A DNA stretch of 64,000 nucleotides from CAITSH01 sp025356665 (GCA_025356665.1 JANXRV010000157.1:9084-73083), one strand, 5' to 3'. Shown: positions 16,510 through 24,861, counted from the stretch's first letter. Notes: generated from the letters alone by a model not told the origin. Program-made: numbers and translations.

Positions 16510-18192
16510 ATGCACGGCATAAGCCCGCGTTGGTGCAACCTGCTCTACGGCGCGGCCATGCTATTGGCGGTGTTCGTCTATTTTTTCGGCTTGGAAAGCC
16601 AGCACATCCCGAAAAACGGCGACGAAAATGTCTACGCACACATCACGCGCCTGACCGCTGCATCCGGCCACTGGCTGCCACTGCAGTCCGAACTCGATGG
16701 CATGCGCAACACCAAGCCGCCGGCACTGTTCTGGCAGGGCATCGCCTCGACCGGGCACGGCCAGAGCTGGACGCTGTGGGATCTGCGCTACCCGAACGTG
16801 ATGTACACGCTGCTGACGGCGGCGATGGTGTTCCTGCTCGGCTGGAAGTGCGCGCGCAGCCTGCCAGGCGGGTTTGTCGCCGCCCTCGCCTATCTGGCGT
16901 TTTTCAGCACCTACCGTTACGGCCGGCCCTTTCTTACCAACGCGCCCGAAACCTTCTGGTTGTTCCTGCCGTTTTTCCTGCTGCTGTACCGGAAAGAAAC
17001 CGCGTTCGCCTCAAACCGCCTGCCACTGCTGCTGGGCGTGGCCATAGGCATCGGCCTGCTATACAAGTCATTCGCCCTTTTACTGCCAGTGGGCCTGGGC
17101 CTGTCGTGGTGGTATTTGCACCAGCGCGACTACCGTCTGGGCGACTTCATCCGCCAGGACCTGTGGAAGCTGCTGGTCGTCGCCCTGATATCCCTCGCGC
17201 TGTTCGGCCTGTGGTTCCTGCTCGACCCCGATCCGGCCGCGGTCTGGCAGGAATTCGTGATGAAGGAAAACGCCGGCAAGTTCGACCCGGCAGGGGCCTC
17301 CTATCTGTCCAAACTGCTGTGGGGCAGTTCAAGCGTGTGGACGATGATCCTCGGCCTGCCGCTCAATGCCGGCCTGCTCGCGCTGCCGGTGGCGGCGCTG
17401 ATGGCGGCGGCCTTACGCCATCGCCGTCAACTGAGCGCGGATGAAAAGCTGCTATGGATCTGGCTGCTCGCCATGGTCATCGTCTTCAGCCTGCCCAGCC
17501 AGCGCTCCAGCCGCTACGTGCTCGCGGCCATGCCGGCGCTGGCTGTGCTGTGCGCGCTCGGATGGGAGCGGCTGGGTCGCGGCTGGTTCCTCGCCACGCT
17601 GCTGCTGTGTGAGCTGGCGCTGGTATTCATCGCCTACCTGTCATGGCGTTTGCAGGACGCGACGCCGGACGGGACTCTTTATTCGGCCCTTTACTGGTTG
17701 CTGTTGCTGCTGGCAGGCGGCTTTGCCACCGCAGCCATGCTGCTGCCGGCGCTCACACGCCCCGGCGCCAGCATCGCAGCATTGCTGGTGTTTGTTTCGG
17801 CGGCCGCCTTCCTGCGCCCCTTCGACAGCGCACGCGGCAGTTTCAGCATCGAAGCGCAGCGTCAAGTGGCGGGCAAGACCGTCTGGGTACCATCCGATTT
17901 TAACGCCAGTTACGAGGCCTACCGCTTTCTGTTGCCTGCGGCGAACATTCAAAGCTATCGTGAAAAACGCGACCAGGACCCGGACGAGCTGGCGCGCCGC
18001 TACGCGCTGTTTACCGTGCGTGTGCCGCTGGGCGGGCACGCCTGCACCGGCTGCAAGGTCATCGCCGAGCGACTGGATTTGCGCGGCAGGCACTCATCGG
18101 CCGAGATCAGCGCGATCCTTCACGGCAAGGTCTTTGAGAATATTTTTCTGAAAGAAATGCTGGTCGAGTCGCCGGGTGCGGGCGCGCGATAA
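16510..18192 (+). CDS. glycosyltransferase family 39 (ArnT/PMT-like) integral membrane enzyme
   Basis: 560-residue multi-pass protein, close in length to ArnT (550). After a first membrane helix the periplasmic loop has GDENVYAHI, equivalent to the catalytic D-E-x-x-Y motif, and MRNTKPPALFW. About eleven further hydrophobic segments run to residue 440, then a soluble periplasmic tail with a CTGC motif. Enzymes of this type transfer a sugar from a polyprenyl phosphate to lipid A or another acceptor. With GtrA in front it forms a plausible flip-and-transfer pair. The acceptor and sugar are unknown. Confidence 0.88.
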   Translation: MHGISPRWCNLLYGAAMLLAVFVYFFGLESQHIPKNGDENVYAHITRLTAASGHWLPLQSELDGMRNTKPPALFWQGIASTGHGQSWTLWDLRYPNVMYTLLTAAMVFLLGWKCARSLPGGFVAALAYLAFFSTYRYGRPFLTNAPETFWLFLPFFLLLYRKETAFASNRLPLLLGVAIGIGLLYKSFALLLPVGLGLSWWYLHQRDYRLGDFIRQDLWKLLVVALISLALFGLWFLLDPDPAAVWQEFVMKENAGKFDPAGASYLSKLLWGSSSVWTMILGLPLNAGLLALPVAALMAAALRHRRQLSADEKLLWIWLLAMVIVFSLPSQRSSRYVLAAMPALAVLCALGWERLGRGWFLATLLLCELALVFIAYLSWRLQDATPDGTLYSALYWLLLLLAGGFATAAMLLPALTRPGASIAALLVFVSAAAFLRPFDSARGSFSIEAQRQVAGKTVWVPSDFNASYEAYRFLLPAANIQSYREKRDQDPDELARRYALFTVRVPLGGHACTGCKVIAERLDLRGRHSSAEISAILHGKVFENIFLKEMLVESPGAGAR

Positions 18193-18202
18193 TATCAACA
18201 CC

Positions 18203-19552
18203 ATGGGGCGCACGACTCAAACCACCACGCACGCAGCAGCCCATGGCACGCGCCGCTGGACGCGGCTATGGCTGCCCGGCCTGATCACGCTGGCCTTTGT
18301 CGCCGGCCTGGGCAAGGCAATGACACGGCCGGTGGCTGCGCCGTTTCAGCCACCGCCCAACGCCAAAGGCGCGGCGGCATCGCTTGAGACGACGGACCTG
18401 CAGACGCGCTTTGTCTCCACCAACGCAGGCCCGCACCGCCACGCCGGCTCACTGGTGGAGCTTGGCGACGGGCGCATTCGCGCCTTCTGGTTTTCGGGCA
18501 GCCGTGAGGGCGCGGCCGATGTCGAAATTCGCAGCGCCCTATTCGACCCGGGGCTGTCACGCTGGGCGGAGGACGCCCCGGTCATTGACCGCAAACGCAC
18601 CCAGGCCGGTGTATTGCGCCACATCCGCAAGCTTGGCAATCCGGTTGCGGTGCGCGTGCCCGACGGAAGGCTGCACCTTTTTTACGTCACTGTGTCGGTC
18701 GGCGGCTGGGCGGGCAGTTCGATTTCAATGATTACCTCGAACGACGAGGGCAAGACCTGGGGCCCGGCGCGCCGCCTGATCACCTCGCCTTTCATCAATA
18801 TCAGCACGCTGGTCAAGGGCACGCCCATCTTGTACGCCAACGGCGACATCGGCCTGCCGGTGTACCACGAGTTCCTCGGCAAATTCGGCGAGTTGCTGCG
18901 CCTGGACGCATCCGGAAAAATACTCGACAAGCAGCGCCTGAGCTATGGCTACAGCACGCTGCAGCCGGTGGTGCTGGTGCGCGACGCCGCGCGGGCGCAG
19001 GTGCTGATGCGCGCCGCCGGGGCCATCAGCCAAAACAAGGTCATCGGCACCAGCACCGCGGACGCCGGCCGGCACTGGGCCGCCGCCGAGAAGACCACAC
19101 TGTCCAATCCGGGCTCCGCCGTGTCAGGTGTCGCACTGCCCGATGGTTCTTTGCTGGCGGTGGTCAACGACCTTGACGCCAACCGCGATTCGCTGTCGCT
19201 GGTCGCATCGACCGACGGGGGCAAGCGGTGGCGAACACTGCTCAAGCTTGAGGATCAGCTGCACTGGAAAGAAGGTGAACTAACCGAAGCGCAGTTCACG
19301 ATCGAGGCAGACAAACTCGCACAGGCCACCGATGCGGCATTGCAGGACCCGCCGGGCCTGGTGCGGGCGGTACGCGCGCACCAGTGCGCGCAACAGCGCT
19401 GCAACTTCGAGTTTTCTTATCCGTACCTGATTCGTATCGCCAACGGCGACATCCATCTGGTCTATACCTGGAACCGCAGCGCCATCAAGCACGTCGCATT
19501 CTCGCGCGCCTGGGTTGAGGCGCGCATCAAGGACGCAAGCGCAGCGCCATGA
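18203..19552 (+). CDS. sialidase-fold (BNR repeat) protein, probably membrane-anchored
   Basis: 449-residue protein. A hydrophobic helix (residues about 22-38) anchors or exports it. The rest is a six-bladed sialidase-like domain with FWFSGSREGAADVEI and Asp-boxes SNDEGKTW, STADAGRHW and STDGGKRW. The fold occurs in exo-sialidases and in many non-sialidase glycan hydrolases, so the substrate is uncertain. The start at 18203 is 10 nt past the GT39 stop, and a TAATAT hexamer lies just before it. The stop overlaps the next gene as ATGA. In a cluster that builds a surface glycan it may trim or recognise it. Confidence 0.82.
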   Translation: MGRTTQTTTHAAAHGTRRWTRLWLPGLITLAFVAGLGKAMTRPVAAPFQPPPNAKGAAASLETTDLQTRFVSTNAGPHRHAGSLVELGDGRIRAFWFSGSREGAADVEIRSALFDPGLSRWAEDAPVIDRKRTQAGVLRHIRKLGNPVAVRVPDGRLHLFYVTVSVGGWAGSSISMITSNDEGKTWGPARRLITSPFINISTLVKGTPILYANGDIGLPVYHEFLGKFGELLRLDASGKILDKQRLSYGYSTLQPVVLVRDAARAQVLMRAAGAISQNKVIGTSTADAGRHWAAAEKTTLSNPGSAVSGVALPDGSLLAVVNDLDANRDSLSLVASTDGGKRWRTLLKLEDQLHWKEGELTEAQFTIEADKLAQATDAALQDPPGLVRAVRAHQCAQQRCNFEFSYPYLIRIANGDIHLVYTWNRSAIKHVAFSRAWVEARIKDASAAP

Positions 19553-20169
19553 TCACCCTCACCGACATCACAGGCCTTGCCGGCCTCGCGTTTGCCACGG
19601 CCGTGCTGCTCGCGCCGCTGGCAGGGCGCGCCGGCGCGCGGGCGCCGCTGGTCGTGCTTGGCAGTCTGTTCGTTTTGATGTTGCTGCCGCTGCCCCCGGA
19701 CAGCCTGCCCCTCGCCGCTTACCTTCGCGGCACACTCGGGGATCTGAGCCTGCCGACGCTGCTGCTATTGGCCTGCACCGCGGCAGTTCGCTACTGTCTG
19801 GTGCCGCCGGTACTCACTCCGGGCGCGTCCACGATGCGCACACGGTTCGCCCTGCTGCTGCCTATAGCGGCAGCCTGCCTGCTCTATCCGTTGGCGCTGG
19901 GCGCAACGGCTTACGATTCCTATACGTGGGGTTATGGCGAGCCGTGGTTCGTCGCGGCATTGCTTTGCGCCGCGATCCTTGCCGCTCTGGCACGCCTGCC
20001 GCTTGTAGCGCCGGCCATCGCACTGGCTGTGCTCGGCTGGTCGGTCGGTTGGCTTGAGTCGGGCAATCTGTGGGACTACCTGCTCGACCCGATGCTTTGC
20101 ATTTATGCGTCAGGCCGGCTGCTGGCGCTGACGGTGAGGGCATGGATAAAACCAGCGCAGAAAACTTAA
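19549..20169 (+). CDS. hypothetical multi-pass membrane protein of the glycan cluster
   Basis: 206 residues with roughly six hydrophobic segments: LAGLAFATAVLLAPLAG, PLVVLGSLFVLMLLPL, LPTLLLLACTAAV, LLLPIAAACLLYPLA, FVAALLCAAILAAL and PAIALAVLGWSVGWL. No known family is recognised. It is translationally coupled (4-nt overlap) to the sialidase-fold gene, so the two probably act together, perhaps as anchor and enzyme. Its stop codon sits inside an 8-bp hairpin (20168-20189). Confidence 0.75.
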   Translation: MITLTDITGLAGLAFATAVLLAPLAGRAGARAPLVVLGSLFVLMLLPLPPDSLPLAAYLRGTLGDLSLPTLLLLACTAAVRYCLVPPVLTPGASTMRTRFALLLPIAAACLLYPLALGATAYDSYTWGYGEPWFVAALLCAAILAALARLPLVAPAIALAVLGWSVGWLESGNLWDYLLDPMLCIYASGRLLALTVRAWIKPAQKT

Positions 20170-20189
20170 ATCCGGTTTAAGCCGGATTT
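20168..20189. terminator. hairpin at the end of the glycan cluster
   Basis: Perfect AAATCCGG/CCGGATTT arms with a 6-nt loop, overlapping the last stop codon. The sequence after it (GCGTTTGTG) is only weakly T-rich, so intrinsic termination is possible but not certain. It could serve both convergent transcripts. Confidence 0.5.
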
Positions 20190-20231
20190 GCGTTTGTGCC
20201 GCCGCTCGGTGCCGTAGAAGCCCGGGCAAAC

Positions 20232-20268
20232 AGGCTTGAGAGCCGCGCCAGACGGGCATTTCCAGCAT
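20232..20268. repeat. dispersed palindrome, copy 2 (degenerate)
   Basis: Arms AGGCTTGAGA and TTTCCAGCAT with 17 nt between them. Several arm positions mispair, but the core GCCGCGCCAG and the spacing match copy 4. It lies between convergent genes. Confidence 0.6.
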
Positions 20269-20276
20269 ATTTGCGA

Positions 20277-20744
20277 TCAGGACTTGCCGGTGAAATCCAT
20301 GTCATCGGCAGCGGGCTTCACCGCGGCGACGGGGGCCGCCGGGGCTGGGGCTTGAGCTTGAGCTGGGGCTGGGGCTGGGGCCGCAGCCCCCGCCGCTGCT
20401 GCGGCTGCACGCGCGGCAGCGCGCTGGGCCGCAGGCGGAAGGGGCTGCGGCGCACCCGCAGTAGCGTCCAGCGGCACCGGTACACCGGTCAGTATGGCTT
20501 CAAGATCGCGCAGGATGGTTGCGGTGTCCATCGCAGCGCGGCCCTGGGCGCGCAGCAGAATGCGCGAGGGCAGGTCGAGCAAGCGCCCCTCATTCAAGCG
20601 CAAATTGGCCGCAACGGTCAGCACCGGCGAAAGATGCGTACTACGAAACCCGGGCTCGAGACGATCCACGGCGTCGATAATCGCCTGTTGCGACCGGGCG
20701 ATGCCGGCCAGCAATTCGGCAAGCTGTTCGTTGGTGAGGCTCAT
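20277..20744 (-). CDS. hypothetical protein with Ala/Pro-rich disordered tail
   Basis: 155 residues, no recognised family. Residues 1-90 look helical and amphipathic (opening MSLTNEQLAELLAGIARSQQ, then NLRLNEGRLLDLPSRILLRA). Residues about 95-145 are almost only Ala, Pro, Gln and Val with an alternating PAPAPAQAQAPAPA stretch, followed by the acidic end DDMDFTGKS. This is the build of a small coiled or helical domain with a flexible tether carrying a terminal peptide. The coding DNA of the tail is a G-rich repeat on the plus strand. It is flanked by a convergent gene and a GST gene 46 nt upstream on the same strand. Confidence 0.7.
   Translation of the reverse strand: MSLTNEQLAELLAGIARSQQAIIDAVDRLEPGFRSTHLSPVLTVAANLRLNEGRLLDLPSRILLRAQGRAAMDTATILRDLEAILTGVPVPLDATAGAPQPLPPAAQRAAARAAAAAAGAAAPAPAPAQAQAPAPAAPVAAVKPAADDMDFTGKS
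20336..20392 (+). repeat. G-rich hexamer repeat (GGGGCT-type), possible G-quadruplex
   Basis: The plus strand has GGCTGGGG-like units in tandem around 20340-20380, giving several runs of three or four G within about 40 nt. On the coding (minus) strand it encodes the Ala/Pro repeat of the 20277-20744 protein. Repeat length could vary by slippage in steps of six bases, keeping frame. Confidence 0.6.
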
Positions 20745-20790
20745 GCTTATTCCCCGTAAAGATTGATGGCGCGGTTGTGCAAGCAGTCAA

Positions 20791-21411
20791 TCAGGCCGGT
20801 ACCGCCATGCCCCGTTGCACCGCCGGACGGGCACTGATGGCGTCAAACCAGCGCTTCACCCCGGGGAAGTCATTGAGGTCAGTGTTATGCCACTCGTGCC
20901 GCGACACCCACGGATAGGTGGCCATGTCGGCGATGGAGTACTCCCCGGCAAGATAGGCCTGTTCACCCAGGCGTTTGTCGAGCACGCCGTACAGGCGGTC
21001 TTTTTCCTTGCTATAGCGCTCAATGCCGTAAGGCACCTTTTCCTTTGCGGCGCGGACAAAGTGATGCACCTGACCAAACATCGGCCCGACACCGCCCATC
21101 TGGAACATCAGCCATTCCAGCGTCTTGTAGCGTGCACCGCCGGTGCGTGGCAAAAACTTGCCGGATTTCTCGGCGAGATAAACCAGGATGGCCCCCGACT
21201 CCATCAGACTGATCGGCACGCCCTCCGGTCCGTCCGGATCGACGATGGCCGGGATCTTGCCGTTCGGGTTGATCTTCAGATAGTCGGCCGTGAACTGTTC
21301 GATGTTGGTGCCGATGTTGATCTTGTGGATGTTATAGGGGAGGCCGCATTCCTCCAGCATTATCGAAACCTTGCGGCCGTTGGGCGTGCCCCATGTGTAA
21401 AGCTCAATCAT
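20791..21411 (-). CDS. glutathione S-transferase (nu-class, YfcG/YghU-like)
   Basis: 206-residue cytoplasmic GST. The thioredoxin-like N-domain shows YTWGTPNGRKVSIMLEE (the TPNGRK loop is typical of the disulfide-bond-reductase nu class), NPNGKIPAI with the cis-Pro, and MESGAILVYLAEK that holds the glutathione gamma-Glu. The all-alpha C-domain has YSIADMATYPWV. The ATG at 21411 was chosen since residues encoded further upstream lack similarity. Likely role is peroxide or disulfide detoxification. Confidence 0.93.
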   Translation of the reverse strand: MIELYTWGTPNGRKVSIMLEECGLPYNIHKINIGTNIEQFTADYLKINPNGKIPAIVDPDGPEGVPISLMESGAILVYLAEKSGKFLPRTGGARYKTLEWLMFQMGGVGPMFGQVHHFVRAAKEKVPYGIERYSKEKDRLYGVLDKRLGEQAYLAGEYSIADMATYPWVSRHEWHNTDLNDFPGVKRWFDAISARPAVQRGMAVPA

Positions 21412-21539
21412 CTTCGATCTCCTGGCGCGGCAGGCACCATACGGGGCATGCCGATGTTGTTGTCGGGTCTGGCGGGGCAATGTGCGCGCTGAACGCACGC
21501 TCATGCGCCGCCGGAAGGCAAAGTGTACAACAGCGGCGC

Positions 21540-21557
21540 GGGTGTCTGCGGACACCC
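21540..21557. promoter_or_regulatory. dyad GGGTGTC-4-GACACCC upstream of the DUF2905 gene
   Basis: A perfect 7-bp inverted repeat with a 4-nt centre lies just ahead of a TACAAT -10 box (21562-21567), between the divergent GST and DUF2905 genes. Its position over the -35/spacer region fits an operator. The regulator is unknown. Confidence 0.45.
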
Positions 21558-21561
21558 ACGA

Positions 21562-21573
21562 TACAATGCGCGC
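21562..21573 (+). promoter_or_regulatory. -10 box TACAAT for a probably leaderless transcript
   Basis: TACAAT ends six bases before the ATG at 21574 and there is no Shine-Dalgarno sequence. Transcription would begin at or next to the start codon. Confidence 0.5.
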
Positions 21574-21768
21574 ATGCTCAAGTGGCTGCTTACGCTGGTC
21601 GTCGCTCTGGTGGTCCTCACCGTGGTTTCCCCATGGCTGGTGCGACTCGGGCTCGGGCGTCTGCCCGGTGATATGACGGTTCGCATGCGCGGGCGCCTTT
21701 ACTCGCTGCCCTTCACCTCCACCATCCTGCTTTCGCTGTTGCTCGCACTGTTAAGCCGCCTTATCTGA
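21574..21768 (+). CDS. DUF2905 small membrane protein
   Basis: 64 residues with two membrane helices (residues about 3-22 and 44-63) separated by the family's conserved link LPGDMTVRMRGRLYSLPFTS, which matches DUF2905 proteins (typical length 65-75). Function is unknown. Transcription and translation may start at the same base, given the -10 box six bases upstream. The stop is followed by the terminator of the convergent EF-hand gene. Confidence 0.85.
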   Translation: MLKWLLTLVVALVVLTVVSPWLVRLGLGRLPGDMTVRMRGRLYSLPFTSTILLSLLLALLSRLI

Positions 21769-21807
21769 GCGGGCCACGCGCCGGCTAACGCGGCACAAGC
21801 CCGCCAC

Positions 21808-21843
21808 AAAAGAAAACGCCGGATCCTGTATCAGCATCCGGCG
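21808..21843 (-). terminator. intrinsic terminator of the EF-hand gene
   Basis: On the minus strand CGCCGGAT and ATCCGGCG pair over 8 bp, with an inner CTG/CAG extension, followed directly by TTTTCTTTT. This is a textbook Rho-independent terminator 27 nt after the stop of the EF-hand gene. Confidence 0.85.
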
Positions 21844-21869
21844 AAGCTTTAGACAAGAAACGGGCGGCT

Positions 21870-22532
21870 TTACTGCGCCTTGGGTGCCTCGCCTTTGGCT
21901 GGATTTGCCGGCGGGGCGTCCGGCGCCTTGTCGCCATGGCGATGACGCTCGGCCATGCGCGCCTGCATGTGGCTGCGAATTTCGTCCTGCGTGATCTTGC
22001 CATCCTTGTTCGCGTCTATGGCATCAAACTCTTTTGCCATGCGCGGATTGGATTTCTCTGCCTCGGCCTTGCTGAGCGCACCGTCGCCATTGACATCGGC
22101 TTTCTTGAACTGCTCCTCAAAGCGTTTTTTGCCCTGCTCACGACTGCCGCCCGGCTTGGCGTCGCTGCCGGAACCACCCTTACCCTGATGGTGCTCGGCC
22201 ATGCGTGCCTGCATACGCGCCCGGATCTCGTCCTGCGTCAGCTTGCCATCCTTGTTCGTGTCTATGGCGTCGAAATCCTTGGCCAGGCGCGGCATGGATT
22301 TTCCCGCTTCCGCCTTGCTAAGGGCGCCATCGCCGTCGGCATCGGCCTTCTTGAAGTCGGCATCAAAGCGCTGCTTCATTTCGGCGCGCCGCTTTTCCAT
22401 TTGATCGCCCCGCTCGGGCGTAGGACCGCCGCGACGCTCCTCGTTGGCGGCAGGGGGCGTCTGCGCCCACGCCGCTGCGGTTACCGAAAGAAAGGAAATG
22501 ACAATTGCGGTGCGTTTCGCCATGCGTTTCAT
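21870..22532 (-). CDS. exported protein with four EF-hands in two tandem pairs
   Basis: 220 residues. A signal peptide (KRMAKRTAIVISFLSVTAAAWA-Q) leads to a charged region and then four canonical 12-residue calcium loops: DADGDGALSKAE, DTNKDGKLTQDE, DVNGDGALSKAE and DANKDGKITQDE. The second pair is an obvious duplicate of the first (about 85 residues apart, near-identical flanks such as RMQARMAEHH and HMQARMAERH). The linker and C-terminus are Gly/Lys/Ala/Pro-rich. It is likely a periplasmic calcium-binding protein. The ATG at 22532 has a strong AAGGAGT site in front. A second four-EF-hand gene lies at 35112. Confidence 0.92.
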   Translation of the reverse strand: MKRMAKRTAIVISFLSVTAAAWAQTPPAANEERRGGPTPERGDQMEKRRAEMKQRFDADFKKADADGDGALSKAEAGKSMPRLAKDFDAIDTNKDGKLTQDEIRARMQARMAEHHQGKGGSGSDAKPGGSREQGKKRFEEQFKKADVNGDGALSKAEAEKSNPRMAKEFDAIDANKDGKITQDEIRSHMQARMAERHRHGDKAPDAPPANPAKGEAPKAQ

Positions 22533-22646
22533 GATGACTCCTTGACTTGATGTGTGCGTTGACATGCATGCATCATAGTCTGCCCGGATCAGCACAACAC
22601 AAGCTGTAACGGAGTTTTACATTTATTACAGTCTGTAATGCCCATC

Positions 22647-23819
22647 TCAATCCTGCACGCGATTCACCAGGCCCCGCCGCGAAAGGATCTCGCTGGCAAT
22701 GATGATGCGCTGCATCTCCGAGGAGCCCTCGGTGATGGTGCGGCTGCGCGCATCGCGAAACATCAGTTCAAGCGGCAACTCGCGCGACAAGCCCATGCCG
22801 CCGTGGATCTGGATGGCGCGATCCATCACGCGCACGAGCATTTCGTCGGCATAAAGTTTCACCGCCGAAGCTTCGAAGTGGTAATCGAGGCCCTGATCCG
22901 CCTTCCAGGCCGCATGATAAGTCATCATGCGCGCAGCGTGCAGTTCAACCGTGGAGTCGGCAATCATCCACTGGATGGACTGGCGTTTGGCCAGCGCCTC
23001 GCCGAAGGTCTTGCGCTCGTTGGCATGGCTGATCGCCAGCTCGAGCGCGCGCTCCGCGCGCCCTATCGCCTTCGGGCCGTGGATTAGGCGGCCCATATCG
23101 AGAAAGCCGCGCGCAAGATCCCATCCGCCGCCCACCTCGCCGACAATCTGGCCGGCCGGCAGCAGCACATCTTCGAATACCAGTTCCCACGGGCGATCGG
23201 GCGACATCAACTCGAAACTTTGGCCGAGACTCACGCCGGGCGTATCGCGATCAACAAGGAAGCAGGTCACCTCGACGCCCTTGGGCCCTTGCCCGGTGCG
23301 CGCGAACAGCTGGATGAAGTCGGCCTTGTCGGCACCGGTGATAAAAATCTTGCTGCCGTTGATGCGGTAGCGATCCCCTTCAAGCACAGCGGTCGTGCGC
23401 ATCTGCGAGGGATCCGATCCGCCGTTGGACTCGGTCAAGGCGAAGCACGTGCGCTTTTCACCGCGAATCACCGGCCACAGGTATTGCTGCTGTTGCTCCG
23501 CATTGCAGCGGAATAACACCGGGCCGAGATAAGGCGTGAACACCGTCGGCGCGCGAAACGACGGCACATTGCACTTGGCCAGTTCCTCGAACACCAGGCA
23601 CATGCCCAGCGCGCTGATACCGCCGCCGCCGTACTCCTCCGGCAGGTCGAATATCCAGAAGCCAAGTTCCTTGGCCCTGTCCTGTAAGCGCTTGCGCACA
23701 TCGTCGGGAATGTCGGGCTGGTCGGCGTATTGCGCCTCCAGCGGCATCAACTCCTCGGCAACGAAACGCCGCGCCGAATCGCGCAACATGCGCAGCTCTT
23801 CCGGGATCGAAAAATTCAT
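22647..23819 (-). CDS. acyl-CoA dehydrogenase (FAD), last gene of the catabolic cluster
   Basis: 390-residue acyl-CoA dehydrogenase, alpha,beta-oxidising a CoA thioester and passing electrons to ETF. Visible are CFALTESNGGSDPSQMRT (FAD/substrate loop), GSKIFITGADKADF, QIHGGMGLSRELPLE and the catalytic region RTITEGSSEMQRIIIA, with Glu where medium-chain enzymes have it. The start at 23819 follows from MNFSIPEELRMLRDSARRF. It ends an eleven-gene minus-strand run; 13 nt separate it from the upstream Bug gene. Acyl specificity cannot be read from sequence. Confidence 0.94.
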   Translation of the reverse strand: MNFSIPEELRMLRDSARRFVAEELMPLEAQYADQPDIPDDVRKRLQDRAKELGFWIFDLPEEYGGGGISALGMCLVFEELAKCNVPSFRAPTVFTPYLGPVLFRCNAEQQQQYLWPVIRGEKRTCFALTESNGGSDPSQMRTTAVLEGDRYRINGSKIFITGADKADFIQLFARTGQGPKGVEVTCFLVDRDTPGVSLGQSFELMSPDRPWELVFEDVLLPAGQIVGEVGGGWDLARGFLDMGRLIHGPKAIGRAERALELAISHANERKTFGEALAKRQSIQWMIADSTVELHAARMMTYHAAWKADQGLDYHFEASAVKLYADEMLVRVMDRAIQIHGGMGLSRELPLELMFRDARSRTITEGSSEMQRIIIASEILSRRGLVNRVQD

Positions 23820-23832
23820 TGCAGTCGCTGTC

Positions 23833-24816
23833 TCAGTCCAACTTGACGTTGACGTTCTTGACACGCACGGCGTAATCGGCGCGATCGGTTTTGAGGAATT
23901 CGGCGAACTGGTCTGGCCCCTGGTTAAGCACGTTGAGGCCGACGCCAGTGATGAATTTTTCCGAAAACTCGGGTTGGGTGACGATACGTGACACATCGGC
24001 GGCGATCTTGTCTATAACCGCCCGCGGCGTCGCTGCGGGCACGACAAAACCAAACCAGGCGCGCGCTTCGATGTTGTTAAGACCGGATTCAGCGAAGGTT
24101 GGCACATCCGGGAACAGCGGCGAGCGCGCCTTGCCGGCGTAAGCGATGGCGCGCAGCTTGCCGCTGCGAATTCCTGGCAGAACGGATGGAATTCCGACCA
24201 ATCCAATGTCGATTTGACTGCCTAGCAATGCCGGCACGACGTCAGCGACGCCTTTGTAAGGCACATGATTGAGCTTCATGCCCGTTGCGCTGGCCACGGC
24301 TTCCATATCCAGGTGCGCCTTGCTGCCCAGGCCATAAGAACCATAGGTGATTATTCCCGGCTTTGTTTTGGCGAGCGTGATTAATTCCTGCAGGGTCTTG
24401 GCTTGAAACGCCGGATTGGAAACCAGTATCTCCACGGTCTCGGCGATATTGATGACAGTTGCAAAATCCTTTACCGGATCGTAGGGCAGCTTGGAGTACA
24501 GATACTGATTGGACGATGTCGTCACATCATTGGCCATCAGGATGGTGTACCCGTCGGGCGCGGATTTCGCCGTCACTTCGGCCGCGATAATGGTGTTGGC
24601 GCCAGGGCGGTTCTCCACGACGACCTGCTGTCCCCACGTCTTGGTCAATTCCTGGCCTATGCCTCGCGCCAGCACGTCGGTAAGGCCGCCAGCCGGGAAC
24701 GGCACGATGATTTTCACGACCTTGGACGGATAAGCTTGCGCGAGGACGGGACCCGCCGCCGCCAGCATGACCAGCAGTCCCGAATACAGACTCACAATGA
24801 TTTTACGCAGAAACAT
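23833..24816 (-). CDS. Bug/TctC-family periplasmic solute receptor of the catabolic cluster
   Basis: 327 residues. The signal peptide MFLRKIIVSLYSGLLVMLAAAGPVLA precedes QAYPSKVVKIIVPFPAGGLTDVLARG. The second loop is PYKGVADVVPALLGSQIDIG. A strong AAAGGAGG site (24822-24829) lies 5-6 nt before the ATG at 24816, which fixes the start. Lying between an acyl-CoA dehydrogenase and a CoA ligase, it presumably binds the acid that these enzymes process. Just upstream of its ribosome site are three 9-bp repeat units (24831-24857). Confidence 0.95.
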   Translation of the reverse strand: MFLRKIIVSLYSGLLVMLAAAGPVLAQAYPSKVVKIIVPFPAGGLTDVLARGIGQELTKTWGQQVVVENRPGANTIIAAEVTAKSAPDGYTILMANDVTTSSNQYLYSKLPYDPVKDFATVINIAETVEILVSNPAFQAKTLQELITLAKTKPGIITYGSYGLGSKAHLDMEAVASATGMKLNHVPYKGVADVVPALLGSQIDIGLVGIPSVLPGIRSGKLRAIAYAGKARSPLFPDVPTFAESGLNNIEARAWFGFVVPAATPRAVIDKIAADVSRIVTQPEFSEKFITGVGLNVLNQGPDQFAEFLKTDRADYAVRVKNVNVKLD

Positions 24817-24830
24817 GATTGCCTCCTTTG

Positions 24831-24857
24831 GGTGATTCAAGTGATCCAGGTGATTCG
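24831..24857. repeat. 9-bp tandem array, three units
   Basis: GGTGATTCA, AGTGATCCA and GGTGATTCG follow each other in the short gap between the CoA-ligase stop and the Bug ribosome-binding site. Units differ at one to three positions. Confidence 0.7.
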
Positions 24858-24861
24858 ATGC

